NCBI RefSeq assembly: GCF_900143065.1
Contig: NZ_FRCX01000022.1
Span: forward strand, 1 to 41,281
Length of the DNA: 41,281 nucleotides
Direction: 5' to 3'
Source: Duganella sacchari
Lineage (GTDB): Bacteria; Pseudomonadota; Gammaproteobacteria; Burkholderiales; Burkholderiaceae_D
This document shows positions 1-7,758 of this stretch, piece after piece (within the stretch, counting starts at the first letter, position 1; each line of letters starts with the position of its first letter). The position numbers were made by a program, and so were the translations under genes. The notes below the pieces were generated by a model. It was not told the origin of the DNA. It did not search any database and was given only the letters and a program-made list of their open reading frames with translations.

Positions 1-362
1 TGGTTTTGTAGACCAACGACTCATCCTTGGCTCGCGCCAATTCCGCTTCAAGTTGCTTGATTCGCTGTTCCGGAGTCATGGAGGTAGCACCGATCTCGGC
101 TGGTTGATGACGGGCCAAAGCCATCGCCAGCGTACTCCAATCCTGCCGGCCAAGCTTGCGCAGCCATACTAGCACCGTCGAGCGGCCTTGGATGCCGTAC
201 AGACGCTGGGCCTGCTTGTACGTCATTTCGCCTTTTTCCACTGCATCGACTACCCCCTGCTTAAAAGCCAGGCTGTAATCGCTCTGCGTCCTCTTTTGTC
301 TAGTTCCCATCTCGCTCTCCTAAGAAAAGGCGGGAAGTGACAACTTAAACCAGGACGGGTCA
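1..362 (-). mobile_element. IS3-family-like insertion sequence, left end (partial)
   Basis: The block holds an OrfA-type transposase gene whose start is at 310 and which runs off the left edge. Read on the minus strand, the element would begin TGACCCGTCCTG at 362. The TG start fits the usual TG...CA ends of IS3-family elements, but the other end is outside the window, so the terminal inverted repeat and any target duplication cannot be confirmed. Just beyond 362 is the transcription terminator of the neighbouring kinase gene, so the element appears to sit in its tail. Confidence 0.5.
2..310 (-). CDS. IS3-family transposase OrfA (partial, N-terminal 103 residues)
   Basis: The first ORF of an IS3-type element normally encodes a helix-turn-helix protein that binds the element ends and is fused to the OrfB integrase domain by programmed frameshifting. 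The visible protein starts MGTRQKRTQSDYSLAFKQGV, followed by a helix-turn-helix around residues 10-60 (YKQAQRLYGIQGRSTVLVWL). From about residue 80 a predicted leucine-zipper-like helix (EQRIKQLEAELARAKDE) is typical of OrfA multimerisation. The start is the ATG at 310, with GGAGAGCGAG just upstream as ribosome-binding site. The gene is cut by the window edge, so whether it is intact, and where OrfB lies, is unknown. Confidence 0.75.
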   Translation of the reverse strand, partial: MGTRQKRTQSDYSLAFKQGVVDAVEKGEMTYKQAQRLYGIQGRSTVLVWLRKLGRQDWSTLAMALARHQPAEIGATSMTPEQRIKQLEAELARAKDESLVYKT

Positions 363-373
363 GCGCCAAAAAC

Positions 374-398
374 AAAGGCAGGCCTATGGCCTGCCTTT
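374..398. terminator. Bidirectional intrinsic terminator after the PfkB-type kinase gene
   Basis: A perfect 11-bp inverted repeat (AAAGGCAGGCC / GGCCTGCCTTT) with a three-base TAT loop is followed by T-rich tracts on both strands: TTTTT on plus, and GTTTTTGG on minus. It lies about 50 bases past the stop of the minus-strand kinase gene and would end the aroQ-acc-prmA-kinase transcription unit. It would also block transcription coming from the insertion sequence. Confidence 0.85.
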
Positions 399-446
399 TT
401 ACATTGCGCGGTTGCGCGGGGCTGAGCCCCGTCCACCACGATGCCG

Positions 447-1385
447 TTAGAAGCGGTAGCCGAACGCTGCTTCGAACTGGTCGGCGATCTGCGCCGCGGT
501 GAAGCTGTGGTTCTGCGCGCCCTTGTGGGCGATCTTGATGGCGCCCAGCAGGCTGGCCAGACGGCCGGTGGTTTCCCAGTGCCAGCCTTGGGTGATGCCG
601 AACAGCAGGCCGGCACGGTAGGCGTCGCCGCAACCGGTCGGGTCCAGCGCGGCCGTCACCGGCACGGCTGGGATGTCGATGCGCTGGCCCTTGGTGTGGA
701 TTTCCGAACCCTGTTCGCCACGGGTGATGATCAGCGCCTCCACGCGGCTGGCGATATCGGCCAGCGACAGGCCGGTACGTTCGATCAGCAGCTCGATCTC
801 GTAATCGTTGGTGGTGACGTAGGTGGCCTTGTCGATGAAATCGATGAGTTCTTCGCCATTGAACATCGGCAGCTGCTGGCCCGGGTCGAAAATGAACGGG
901 ATGTGCAGCTTGGACAGGTCTTCCGCATGCTTCTTCATGCCCAGATGGCCGTCCGGCGAGATGATGGCGATGCGCGCCGGTCCGGCCTTGGCGACCTCAT
1001 TCTCATGCGCGTACGACATGGCGCCCGGGTGAAAGGCGTTGATCTGGTTGTTGTCCTGGTCGGCGGTGACGAAGCACTGGGCGTTGTAGGCATCCTGCTT
1101 GATGAGGATGTTGTCGGTGGCCAGGCCCAGTTTGCGGAAGCGCGCCATATACGCCGCGTTGTCCTGGCCCATGACGCCAACGATGCGCGGTTCGCCGCCC
1201 AGCATTTGGAGGTTGTAGGCGATGTTCGGCGCGCAGCCGCCGAATTCCGTCCGCATGGTCGGCGCCAGGAAGGAGACGTTCACCTTGTGCAGCTGGTCCG
1301 GCAGCAGGATGCTGTCGAAACGGTTGGGGAATTGCAGGATGGTGTCGATGGCGATCGAACCGCAAATCAAAGAAGTCTGGGTCAT
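447..1385 (-). CDS. PfkB-family carbohydrate/nucleoside kinase (adenosine kinase-like)
   Basis: This 312-residue sugar or nucleoside kinase of the ribokinase/PfkB fold transfers phosphate from ATP to a hydroxyl of its substrate. The N-terminal strand (SLICGSIAIDTILQF), the FGGCAPNIAYNLQMLGG glycine motif near residue 50 and the C-terminal signature DPTGCGDAYRAG are all present. The catalytic Asp is at about residue 254. DPTGCGD in place of the usual DTxGAGD resembles the adenosine-kinase-like branch known from actinobacteria and Burkholderiales, so adenosine is a plausible substrate, but this is inferred. It is the last gene of a minus-strand run, nine bases after the DUF3426 gene, and a strong terminator follows it. 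Confidence 0.85.
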   Translation of the reverse strand: MTQTSLICGSIAIDTILQFPNRFDSILLPDQLHKVNVSFLAPTMRTEFGGCAPNIAYNLQMLGGEPRIVGVMGQDNAAYMARFRKLGLATDNILIKQDAYNAQCFVTADQDNNQINAFHPGAMSYAHENEVAKAGPARIAIISPDGHLGMKKHAEDLSKLHIPFIFDPGQQLPMFNGEELIDFIDKATYVTTNDYEIELLIERTGLSLADIASRVEALIITRGEQGSEIHTKGQRIDIPAVPVTAALDPTGCGDAYRAGLLFGITQGWHWETTGRLASLLGAIKIAHKGAQNHSFTAAQIADQFEAAFGYRF

Positions 1386-1394
1386 GATAGGTCT

Positions 1395-2966
1395 TTATGG
1401 ATAGAAGACTGCGATGTGATAGCCGGATGCTTTCAGCTCGCGTAATTCAAAGTAAAGTTTAACGGCTTGTTCCGTATGTGGGGCAAAACCTTGGTCGAAT
1501 GCCACGTCCTGGTGCAGATAATCGCGTGGCCCGAACACGCGGCGCAAAACGCGTTTGTCCTTGTCGTCCTCCAGCGTCAGTTCAATCGACGGCCAGGCTT
1601 GTGCGGTGGCGCTCTGGTTGCGCAGCAGGGTGGTGAACGAGAAGGTGGTGTCGCTCAGGGTCTGCAGTTCGCCCTGTTCGATGGTCAGGTCATCGATCTG
1701 GGTTGGCAGTTCGATCTTGCAACCGAGCGTCTGGCAAGCCGCAGCCAGCGCCGGCTTCAGCGCGGGAACAGTGGCGGCGATCGAATTGCGGAAGGTGGTC
1801 ACGGCTTGCATGAGCAGGGCGCCCACCAGCAGCACCGAGCCCAGGCTCATGGCGATGGTGGCGGCCTTGCCGAATTTCTGGCGCTGGCGGTCGCGTTTGA
1901 CGAAACCCGGTTCTTCCGGCTCGGCGTGGGCTTCGTAGGCTGGCGCTTCTTCCGCCGTGGCGGTGTGCAGGTAGGCGTGGGCGCGCGCCGATTGCGCTTC
2001 GTTCAGACCGGCGCTGGACAGCTGGACCAGCGCTTCTTCATCAACTTCATCAAGTTCGTCGTCGCGCCGTGGGCGGGATGGAACAAGTGCCGGCTCCGGT
2101 TCGGCCGGGGCTGCTTCGGCGTCGGCTTCGCCGAGGAAGCTGGCCAGGTCGGCGTCGATGACGTGCGGCGTGGAGGCAGGCGCGGCCTCCGCGTCGCTGT
2201 CTTCGACTTCGTCGTCGGCGGAGAAGATAGCGGCATCGGCGGCCGCGAAGGCGTGGTCCAGCGCGGGACCTGCGCCGGCTTGCGGCTCGTCGAGCGGCGC
2301 CTCGTCCCAGGTCGGTTCGATGCGTCCGCCTGACATATTGGCGTAGGCGTCTTCTGTGATCGGCTGGCCGTCAGCGTCGTGCTGCACATCGGCCAGGGTC
2401 TGTTCCATGGCTTGCAATTCGGCCTCGAGCGCGGCTTCCAGTTCTTCTTCGCCCAGGCTTTCCAGGTCGTCCAGCACGGCATCGCTGGCGGGCACGGCGG
2501 CAATTTCCGGCTCGCTGCTGGCTTCCAGGTCGGGTTCGGATTCGATGTTCAGGTCGAGGTCGAACAGCGCTTCGGTATTGGGCGGCAGTGTCGCCAGTTC
2601 GGCCGGCAGCGGGATGGGGGGAGCGCTGGCGACTGCCTCGTCGTCGAGATCGATGTCGAATGCGGTGGCCGGTTCAAGCTCGGGTTCAAGCTCCGGTGCG
2701 GCGGGCTCGGGTGTTGCGTCCAGTTCCAGCGCGGGTTCGGGGGCGGCGCTGGCCAGCACTGCTTCGGCGCGCGTGTCGAGCGCGGCCATTTGCTGGTCGA
2801 AGGGAATCGAGGCGGGGAGAGGGGCAGGCGGCTCCAGCAGGGCCGCGTTGCCATCAAAGACTTCATTGCAGGAGCCACAGCGCACTATGCCCCCACGTAA
2901 TTTCAGCTGGTCATGTGCGACCCGAAATACCGTGTTGCAGTGGGGGCATTTTGTGGCGAGCGCCAT
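1395..2966 (-). CDS. Zinc-ribbon and DUF3426 domain membrane protein
   Basis: This 523-residue protein has three parts. The N-terminus is an MJ0042-type zinc ribbon with Cys7, Cys10, Cys30 and Cys33 (CPHC...CGSC). A roughly 300-residue acidic Ala/Glu/Pro-rich stretch follows, which is probably disordered. One transmembrane helix lies at about residues 367-391, and a DUF3426 domain faces the other side of the membrane (TLSDTTFSFTTLLRNQSATA, then an Arg-rich turn and the final FYP). Function is unknown. In Burkholderiales the family commonly sits directly downstream of prmA, as here (8-base gap). The long acidic linker is the most variable part. The start is the ATG at 2966, just before the zinc ribbon. 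Confidence 0.85.
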   Translation of the reverse strand: MALATKCPHCNTVFRVAHDQLKLRGGIVRCGSCNEVFDGNAALLEPPAPLPASIPFDQQMAALDTRAEAVLASAAPEPALELDATPEPAAPELEPELEPATAFDIDLDDEAVASAPPIPLPAELATLPPNTEALFDLDLNIESEPDLEASSEPEIAAVPASDAVLDDLESLGEEELEAALEAELQAMEQTLADVQHDADGQPITEDAYANMSGGRIEPTWDEAPLDEPQAGAGPALDHAFAAADAAIFSADDEVEDSDAEAAPASTPHVIDADLASFLGEADAEAAPAEPEPALVPSRPRRDDELDEVDEEALVQLSSAGLNEAQSARAHAYLHTATAEEAPAYEAHAEPEEPGFVKRDRQRQKFGKAATIAMSLGSVLLVGALLMQAVTTFRNSIAATVPALKPALAAACQTLGCKIELPTQIDDLTIEQGELQTLSDTTFSFTTLLRNQSATAQAWPSIELTLEDDKDKRVLRRVFGPRDYLHQDVAFDQGFAPHTEQAVKLYFELRELKASGYHIAVFYP

Positions 2967-2974
2967 TGCCGGGT

Positions 2975-3907
2975 TTAACGTGCAGCCGGAACGGTGTCGC
3001 TACCCAGGCGGCCATGCAGCGCCACCCAGCCTTCTTGCTCGGCCCACACGCCCAGCTTGATGAACGGGGCGTAAGCGGCAGCCACTTCTTCGGCCTGGCG
3101 TGCCAGCACGCCGGACAGGATCAGCGCACCACCGTCGGCGACGCGGCCAGACAGCATCGGCGCCATCAGTTTCAGCGGGCTGGACAGGATGTTGGCCACC
3201 ACGATGTCAAAGCGCTGCGTCGCGTGCTGCGACTCGGCGAAGGTATCGGGCAGGAAGTAGCTGATGTCGCAGTTGTTGCGGGTGGCGTTGTCGGCGGCCG
3301 ATTCGATCGCCTGTGGATCGATGTCCACGCCCACCACTTCGCCAGCGCCGGTCTTCTTGGCCACCATGGCCAGGATGCCGGAACCGCAGCCGTAGTCCAG
3401 CACGGTCTTGCCTGGCGCCGGATGCGCCTCCAGCCATTCCATGCACAGACGGGTGGTCGGGTGGCTGCCGGTGCCGAAGGCCAGGCCTGGGTCCAGTTCC
3501 AGAATCAGCGCATCCGGATTCGGCGCTTCGTGCCACGACGGCACCACCCAGATGTTTTTGCCGATATGAATTGGCGCAAACTGCGATTGGGTCAGACGCA
3601 CCCAGTCCTGCTCCTCCACCTTGCGGGTGGTGAACTTCGGTAGGGTGGTCAGGCCGATCTGGCCGGCCGCAGCCGCGACGATCACCGCCTGGTCGTCATC
3701 TTCGTCGGTCAACGCGACAACGCGGCTGTGGTCCCATGCTGCTTCGGTAGGCTCCATGCCCGGCTCGCCGAACAGCGGTTTTTCCGCGTCGGTGCCTTCA
3801 TCCGCGTCTTCCACGGAAACCGACAGGGCGCCCACATCCATCAGCGCCTCGGACAGGGCTTCGGCGTGGTCGCGCGCGATTTCGATGACGATTTCAGTCC
3901 AGCTCAT
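2975..3907 (-). CDS. prmA: Ribosomal protein L11 methyltransferase
   Basis: PrmA uses S-adenosylmethionine to trimethylate several amino groups of ribosomal protein L11 in the cytoplasm. At 310 residues the length is typical. The N-terminal substrate-recognition domain (MSWTEIVIEIARDHAEALSE) is followed by the family signature GLAFGTGSHPTTRLCMEWLE, the AdoMet-binding loop VLDYGCGSGILA and the catalytic-loop motif VANILSSPL. The gene is 15 bases downstream of accC and 8 bases upstream of the DUF3426 gene, so it is probably cotranscribed with both. Confidence 0.96.
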   Translation of the reverse strand: MSWTEIVIEIARDHAEALSEALMDVGALSVSVEDADEGTDAEKPLFGEPGMEPTEAAWDHSRVVALTDEDDDQAVIVAAAAGQIGLTTLPKFTTRKVEEQDWVRLTQSQFAPIHIGKNIWVVPSWHEAPNPDALILELDPGLAFGTGSHPTTRLCMEWLEAHPAPGKTVLDYGCGSGILAMVAKKTGAGEVVGVDIDPQAIESAADNATRNNCDISYFLPDTFAESQHATQRFDIVVANILSSPLKLMAPMLSGRVADGGALILSGVLARQAEEVAAAYAPFIKLGVWAEQEGWVALHGRLGSDTVPAAR

Positions 3908-3922
3908 TATTAAACCTTTGAA

Positions 3923-5302
3923 TTAAGCTTTGTTACTCAAGCTCAGTTTGTGCAGATCTGGCATGTCAGCCAGCTTCTGCTCCAGATAGTGAATATTGGT
4001 GCCGCCTTCGATGAAGCGGGCGTCAACCATCAGCTCGCGGTGCAGCGGGATGTTGGTCGAAATGCCTTCGACCACCATTTCCGACAGCGCGATCTGCATG
4101 CGGCGGATGGCCTGCTCGCGGGTGGCGCCATAGGAAATGACTTTGCCGATCATCGAATCATAGTGCGGTGGCACATAATAACCCGCATACGAGTGCGAGT
4201 CGACGCGCACGCCCGGACCGCCCGGCACGTGCCAGGACGTGATGCGGCCTGGCGACGGCGTGAACTTGAACGGGTCTTCCGCATTGATGCGGCACTCGAT
4301 GGCGTGGCCGGACAGCATGACGTCGCGCTGGCGGAAGCGCAGCTTCTCGCCGCAAGCGATGCGGATCTGTTCCTGCACGATGTCGATGCCGGTGATCATT
4401 TCGGTGACCGGGTGTTCCACCTGCACGCGGGTGTTCATCTCGATGAAGTAGAACTCGCCGTTTTCGTACAGGAACTCGAAGGTGCCCGCACCACGGTAGC
4501 CGATCTTGCGGCAGGCTTCGGCACAGCGCTCGCCGACTTTTTCAATCAGCTTGCGCGGGATGCCTGGCGCCGGCGCTTCCTCGATCACCTTCTGGTGGCG
4601 GCGCTGCATCGAGCAGTCGCGTTCGCCCAGCCAAACGGCGTTTTTGTGTTCGTCGGCGAGGATCTGGATTTCCACGTGACGTGGATTTTCCAGGTACTTC
4701 TCCATATAGACTTCCGGATTGCCAAACGCCGTGCCGGCTTCGGTCTTGGTCATCTGCACCGCGTTGATCAGCGCCGCCTCGGTATGCACTACGCGCATGC
4801 CGCGGCCACCGCCACCGCCGGCCGCCTTGATGATGACCGGATAGCCAACTTTACGGGCAATTTGCACGATGGCTTTCGGATCGTCCGGCAGTGCGCCTTC
4901 CGAACCTGGTACGCATGGCACACCCGCCTTGATCATGGTCTGCTTGGCGGTCACTTTGTCGCCCATGGTGCGGATCGATTCCGAACGCGGGCCAATGAAG
5001 ACGAAGCCGGATTTTTCCACGCGCTCAGCGAAGTCGGCGTTTTCCGACAGGAAGCCGTAGCCTGGGTGGATCGCTTCAGCATCGGTCACTTCAGCAGCGC
5101 TGATGATGGCCGGCATGTTCAGGTAGCTGAGCGACGAAGGCGCAGGACCGATGCAAACGGATTCATCGGCCAACTTCACGTATTTGGCGTCTTTGTCTGC
5201 TTCCGAGTGGACCACGACCGTCTTGATACCGAGTTCGCGGCAAGCGCGCTGAATACGGAGGGCAATTTCGCCACGGTTGGCAATGAGGATTTTTTCAAAC
5301 AT
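3923..5302 (-). CDS. accC: Acetyl-CoA carboxylase biotin carboxylase subunit
   Basis: This 459-residue ATP-grasp enzyme carboxylates the biotin carried on AccB, the first half-reaction of acetyl-CoA carboxylase in fatty-acid synthesis. The N-terminus MFEKILIANRGEIALRIQRA, the ATP-binding glycine loop GGGGGRGMRVV (about residues 162-170), the MQRRHQKVIEEAPAP segment and the catalytic MNTRVQVEHPVTE motif are all intact. Length matches the family. It follows accB in the usual accB-accC order, separated by a rather long 108-base gap that contains a GC-rich hairpin. Confidence 0.97.
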   Translation of the reverse strand: MFEKILIANRGEIALRIQRACRELGIKTVVVHSEADKDAKYVKLADESVCIGPAPSSLSYLNMPAIISAAEVTDAEAIHPGYGFLSENADFAERVEKSGFVFIGPRSESIRTMGDKVTAKQTMIKAGVPCVPGSEGALPDDPKAIVQIARKVGYPVIIKAAGGGGGRGMRVVHTEAALINAVQMTKTEAGTAFGNPEVYMEKYLENPRHVEIQILADEHKNAVWLGERDCSMQRRHQKVIEEAPAPGIPRKLIEKVGERCAEACRKIGYRGAGTFEFLYENGEFYFIEMNTRVQVEHPVTEMITGIDIVQEQIRIACGEKLRFRQRDVMLSGHAIECRINAEDPFKFTPSPGRITSWHVPGGPGVRVDSHSYAGYYVPPHYDSMIGKVISYGATREQAIRRMQIALSEMVVEGISTNIPLHRELMVDARFIEGGTNIHYLEQKLADMPDLHKLSLSNKA

Positions 5303-5410
5303 GATAGGTTCGCTATGTCTGTGAGCGCCGATGATGGGCTGCGTCAGGTGAGGAGGGATTGCGGACCAAGCAGGCGCGCCCGTCGCCGATGGGGAGGGCG
5401 CTGGCCTGTC

Positions 5411-5884
5411 TTAGCCGATCACAAACAGCGGTTGGCCGAATTCGACCGGTTGGCCGTTCTCGACCAGGATCTGGGTGATGGTGCCGGACTTGTCGGCGTC
5501 GATCTCGTTCAGCAGCTTCATCGCTTCGATGATGCACAGGGTGTCGCCTTCCTTGACCACCGCGCCCACTTCCACAAAGGCTGCGGCGCCTGGCGCCGAC
5601 GAGCGGTAGAAGGTGCCCACCATCGGCGATTTCACGATGTGGCCGGTCGGTTCGGCAGGGGCTGCTGCTGCGGCGGCAGCCACCGGTGCGGCGGCTGGTG
5701 CGGCGCCAGCAGGCGCTGCATGGTATTGCGGGATGGCCTGCGGCTGCATCATCACCATTTGGTTTTGCGCCAGTGCGGACGACTTGACGATGCGGACTTT
5801 GCTCTCGCCTTCGGTCACTTCGAGCTCGGCGATGTCCGATTCTGCGACCAAATCAATCAAGGTCTTCAGCTTGCGTAGATCCAT
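5411..5884 (-). CDS. accB: Biotin carboxyl carrier protein of acetyl-CoA carboxylase
   Basis: This 157-residue carrier swings biotin between AccC and the carboxyltransferase. The N-terminal helix region (MDLRKLKTLIDLVAESDIAE) is joined by an Ala/Pro-rich flexible linker (about residues 55-80) to the C-terminal biotinyl domain. The biotinylation motif EAMKLLNEI places the modified lysine at residue 123. A strong ribosome-binding site (GGGGGT) lies just upstream of the ATG at 5884. It sits between aroQ and accC, the arrangement seen in many proteobacteria. Confidence 0.97.
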   Translation of the reverse strand: MDLRKLKTLIDLVAESDIAELEVTEGESKVRIVKSSALAQNQMVMMQPQAIPQYHAAPAGAAPAAAPVAAAAAAAPAEPTGHIVKSPMVGTFYRSSAPGAAAFVEVGAVVKEGDTLCIIEAMKLLNEIDADKSGTITQILVENGQPVEFGQPLFVIG

Positions 5885-5971
5885 GTAACCCCCAGGAATG
5901 TCTTGTTTGTAAGATTATGCGGTGGCGCCTTGTGGGCGGAACCGGTCTAAATTGCGCGCAGATCGCGTAGG

Positions 5972-6409
5972 TTATCGCTTTTTAAGCACGAAGTCGATGG
6001 CAAACCGATATCCTTCGATACCCAGTCCGCAAATGGTCCCTATTGCAATCGCGCTAAGAAATGAGTGATGGCGAAACGACTCGCGCTGGTAAATATTCGA
6101 AATATGCACTTCCACAAACGGGATTGCCACCCCGGCCAGCGCATCGCGCAACGCGACGCTGGTGTGGGTCAGGCCACCCGGATTGATGACGATGGCGTCC
6201 ACGCCCTCCGCTCTGGCGGCATGGATGCGATCGATCAGTGCACCTTCGTGGTTGCTTTGGAAGCAGGACAAGCTCGCACCCGCTGCCTGGGCCTGTGCCT
6301 GGGCAGCTTGTTCGATGTCGGCCAAAGTGCTTGCGCCGTAGACCTCGGGCTCGCGCGTCCCCAGCAAATTCAGGTTGGGTCCGTTGAGCAGTAGGAGGTT
6401 TTTTGCCAT
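5972..6409 (-). CDS. aroQ: Type II 3-dehydroquinate dehydratase
   Basis: AroQ dehydrates 3-dehydroquinate to 3-dehydroshikimate, step three of the shikimate pathway, as a cytoplasmic dodecamer. The motifs LLNGPNLNLLGTREP (catalytic Tyr loop just after it), NPGGLTHTSVALRDAL and VEVHISNIYQRESFRHHS (catalytic His) are complete. I chose the ATG at 6409 (MAKNLLLLNGPN, 145 residues), which has AGGA just upstream. An in-frame start at 6463 would add 18 residues with no family support. It is the first gene before accB, 87 bases apart. Confidence 0.95.
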   Translation of the reverse strand: MAKNLLLLNGPNLNLLGTREPEVYGASTLADIEQAAQAQAQAAGASLSCFQSNHEGALIDRIHAARAEGVDAIVINPGGLTHTSVALRDALAGVAIPFVEVHISNIYQRESFRHHSFLSAIAIGTICGLGIEGYRFAIDFVLKKR

Positions 6410-6493
6410 GATTCCTGAGCCTTCTCCGCGAAAGATCCGCATTTTGACGCTAAGTGCAGACATTTGGCAAGAGAAAAAAACTTGTGAAACTAC

Positions 6494-7048
6494 TTACAGA
6501 GTTGCTAAATCTTTGCGCAGCTCGTCAAATTTGAGTCGGCCCAGGTACGTCTTCTTGACCTGGCCATCGGCGCCGATCAGGACCGTGTAGGGCAGGCCGC
6601 CACCGCTGTTGCCAAACTGGCGCGACAGCTCGGTACCGCTCATGCCGGCCACGAAGACCGGATAGCTGATTTTGAATTTGTCGCTAAATTCGGCGATATT
6701 TGTTGGTGAATCAATACCAATTCCGATAACTTGCAGCTTCTTGCCTTCTTCTCCGGCTGCCAGTGCCGACAGTTCCGGCATCTCCTGCACGCACGGGCCG
6801 CACCACGGCGCCCAGAAATTCACCAGCATGGCCTTGCCTTTATATTGGGCCAGCGCGGTCGACACGCCTTTTGCATCGGGCAGCGTCTGTTTATACAGTT
6901 CCTGCACCGGACCGGTCACACCGGCTGGCTGGGTGGTGGTCAGCGGCGGCGTTTGCGGCGTATTTTGTTTTTGATAACCGACATAGGCGCCCGAGGCGGC
7001 AAATAGCAGGCCGACAACAATATAAGCTTTCAGGTGTTTTGGATTCAT
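6494..7048 (-). CDS. TlpA/ResA-like membrane-anchored thiol-disulfide oxidoreductase
   Basis: This 184-residue thioredoxin-fold protein is anchored to the inner membrane by an N-terminal helix (about residues 8-25, AYIVVGLLFAASGAYVGY), with its catalytic domain in the periplasm. The redox motif WCGPC (Cys83, Cys86) and the cis-Pro region GGGLPYTVLIGADG are present. Such proteins usually reduce disulfides in apocytochrome c or other periplasmic targets; the partner here is not evident. Its ATG overlaps the stop codon of the upstream unknown gene (ATGA), which suggests translational coupling. Confidence 0.88.
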   Translation of the reverse strand: MNPKHLKAYIVVGLLFAASGAYVGYQKQNTPQTPPLTTTQPAGVTGPVQELYKQTLPDAKGVSTALAQYKGKAMLVNFWAPWCGPCVQEMPELSALAAGEEGKKLQVIGIGIDSPTNIAEFSDKFKISYPVFVAGMSGTELSRQFGNSGGGLPYTVLIGADGQVKKTYLGRLKFDELRKDLATL

Positions 7049-7674
7049 GGCGTTGGTGGATGGGTACTGTTAACTAATAGGGCGCGCACGGCGGTAATGT
7101 CGGCCCGGGCCAGTTTGCCGTCGCCGCGGGTTTTGACGGCGCCGCGCAAATCGTCCAGTTCATAAATGGCGGCGTGCACGCCTTCCTTGTGCCACATGAA
7201 GCTGACCGTCTCGACCACACCGTAACGCGGGCCTTTGAAATGGGGCGTTTCCGAAATGTCGATTTGTACATTCCGGTTCAGCAGGAAGATCTCCACCTCC
7301 TTGGCGCTGTCGGCAAACAGCTGCAGGTGGATGTCATCGTGCGGGCCGGCAGTGCCATTTAATACGGCGCCAGTTAAATAGGGCTGAAATTTCTCCAGGC
7401 CTTCCATGATGTCCACCGCCAGCGTGCGCAGGCGGAACAGGCGGGCCGGCTGGGTGTTGGCGTGGAATAGCGACTGATAGAGGCGGACTTCGGCCTCGAT
7501 CTGGGCATTGTCCGGCAGCAGGTTGAGCGGCGGCTGGGTGTCGCCGAGGATTTGCCTGGCCGCCTTGCGTTTGGCCGTGTTGTAGTCGGCTCCGTCCTCG
7601 GCGATCAGGCGCGCGGCAGCCGCCGCGATCTCGGCACGCAGGAGCTGGAGTTCTTCATTAACATTCGGCGTCAT
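7045..7674 (-). CDS. Conserved hypothetical protein, possible nucleotidyltransferase-like fold
   Basis: This is a 209-residue soluble protein without a signal peptide or membrane segment. The N-terminal half is helical and charged (LLRAEIAAAAARLIAEDG). The middle reads VLNGTAGPHDDIHLQLFADS, then KEVEIFLLNRNVQID. The G-[ST]-A...D-D/H pattern faintly recalls the GSxxxGxxxxxSDxD core of polymerase-beta-type nucleotidyltransferases, but the match is weak and I would not name a reaction. Its stop overlaps the start of the TlpA-like gene, and it is divergent from mpl across an 84-base gap. Start at ATG 7674. Confidence 0.75.
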   Translation of the reverse strand: MTPNVNEELQLLRAEIAAAAARLIAEDGADYNTAKRKAARQILGDTQPPLNLLPDNAQIEAEVRLYQSLFHANTQPARLFRLRTLAVDIMEGLEKFQPYLTGAVLNGTAGPHDDIHLQLFADSAKEVEIFLLNRNVQIDISETPHFKGPRYGVVETVSFMWHKEGVHAAIYELDDLRGAVKTRGDGKLARADITAVRALLVNSTHPPTP

Positions 7675-7758
7675 GGACGAGATAATACTCTGAACCGGGA
7701 AAAGCGCGGCGGGTCGGGTAAAATCGCGTATTCAGTCAGCTTGTCGTCTTTGTTTACT

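Noticed and set aside
3950..5878. 642-codon plus-strand open frame opposite accC and accB
   Set aside because: It lies wholly antisense to two clear genes; the high-GC codon pattern of those genes removes stop codons from the opposite frame. The protein is rich in His, Asp and Arg with no recognisable fold.
7552..7758. Upstream extension of mpl
   Set aside because: It crosses the divergent hypothetical gene and adds 69 residues before the family N-terminus MHIHILG.
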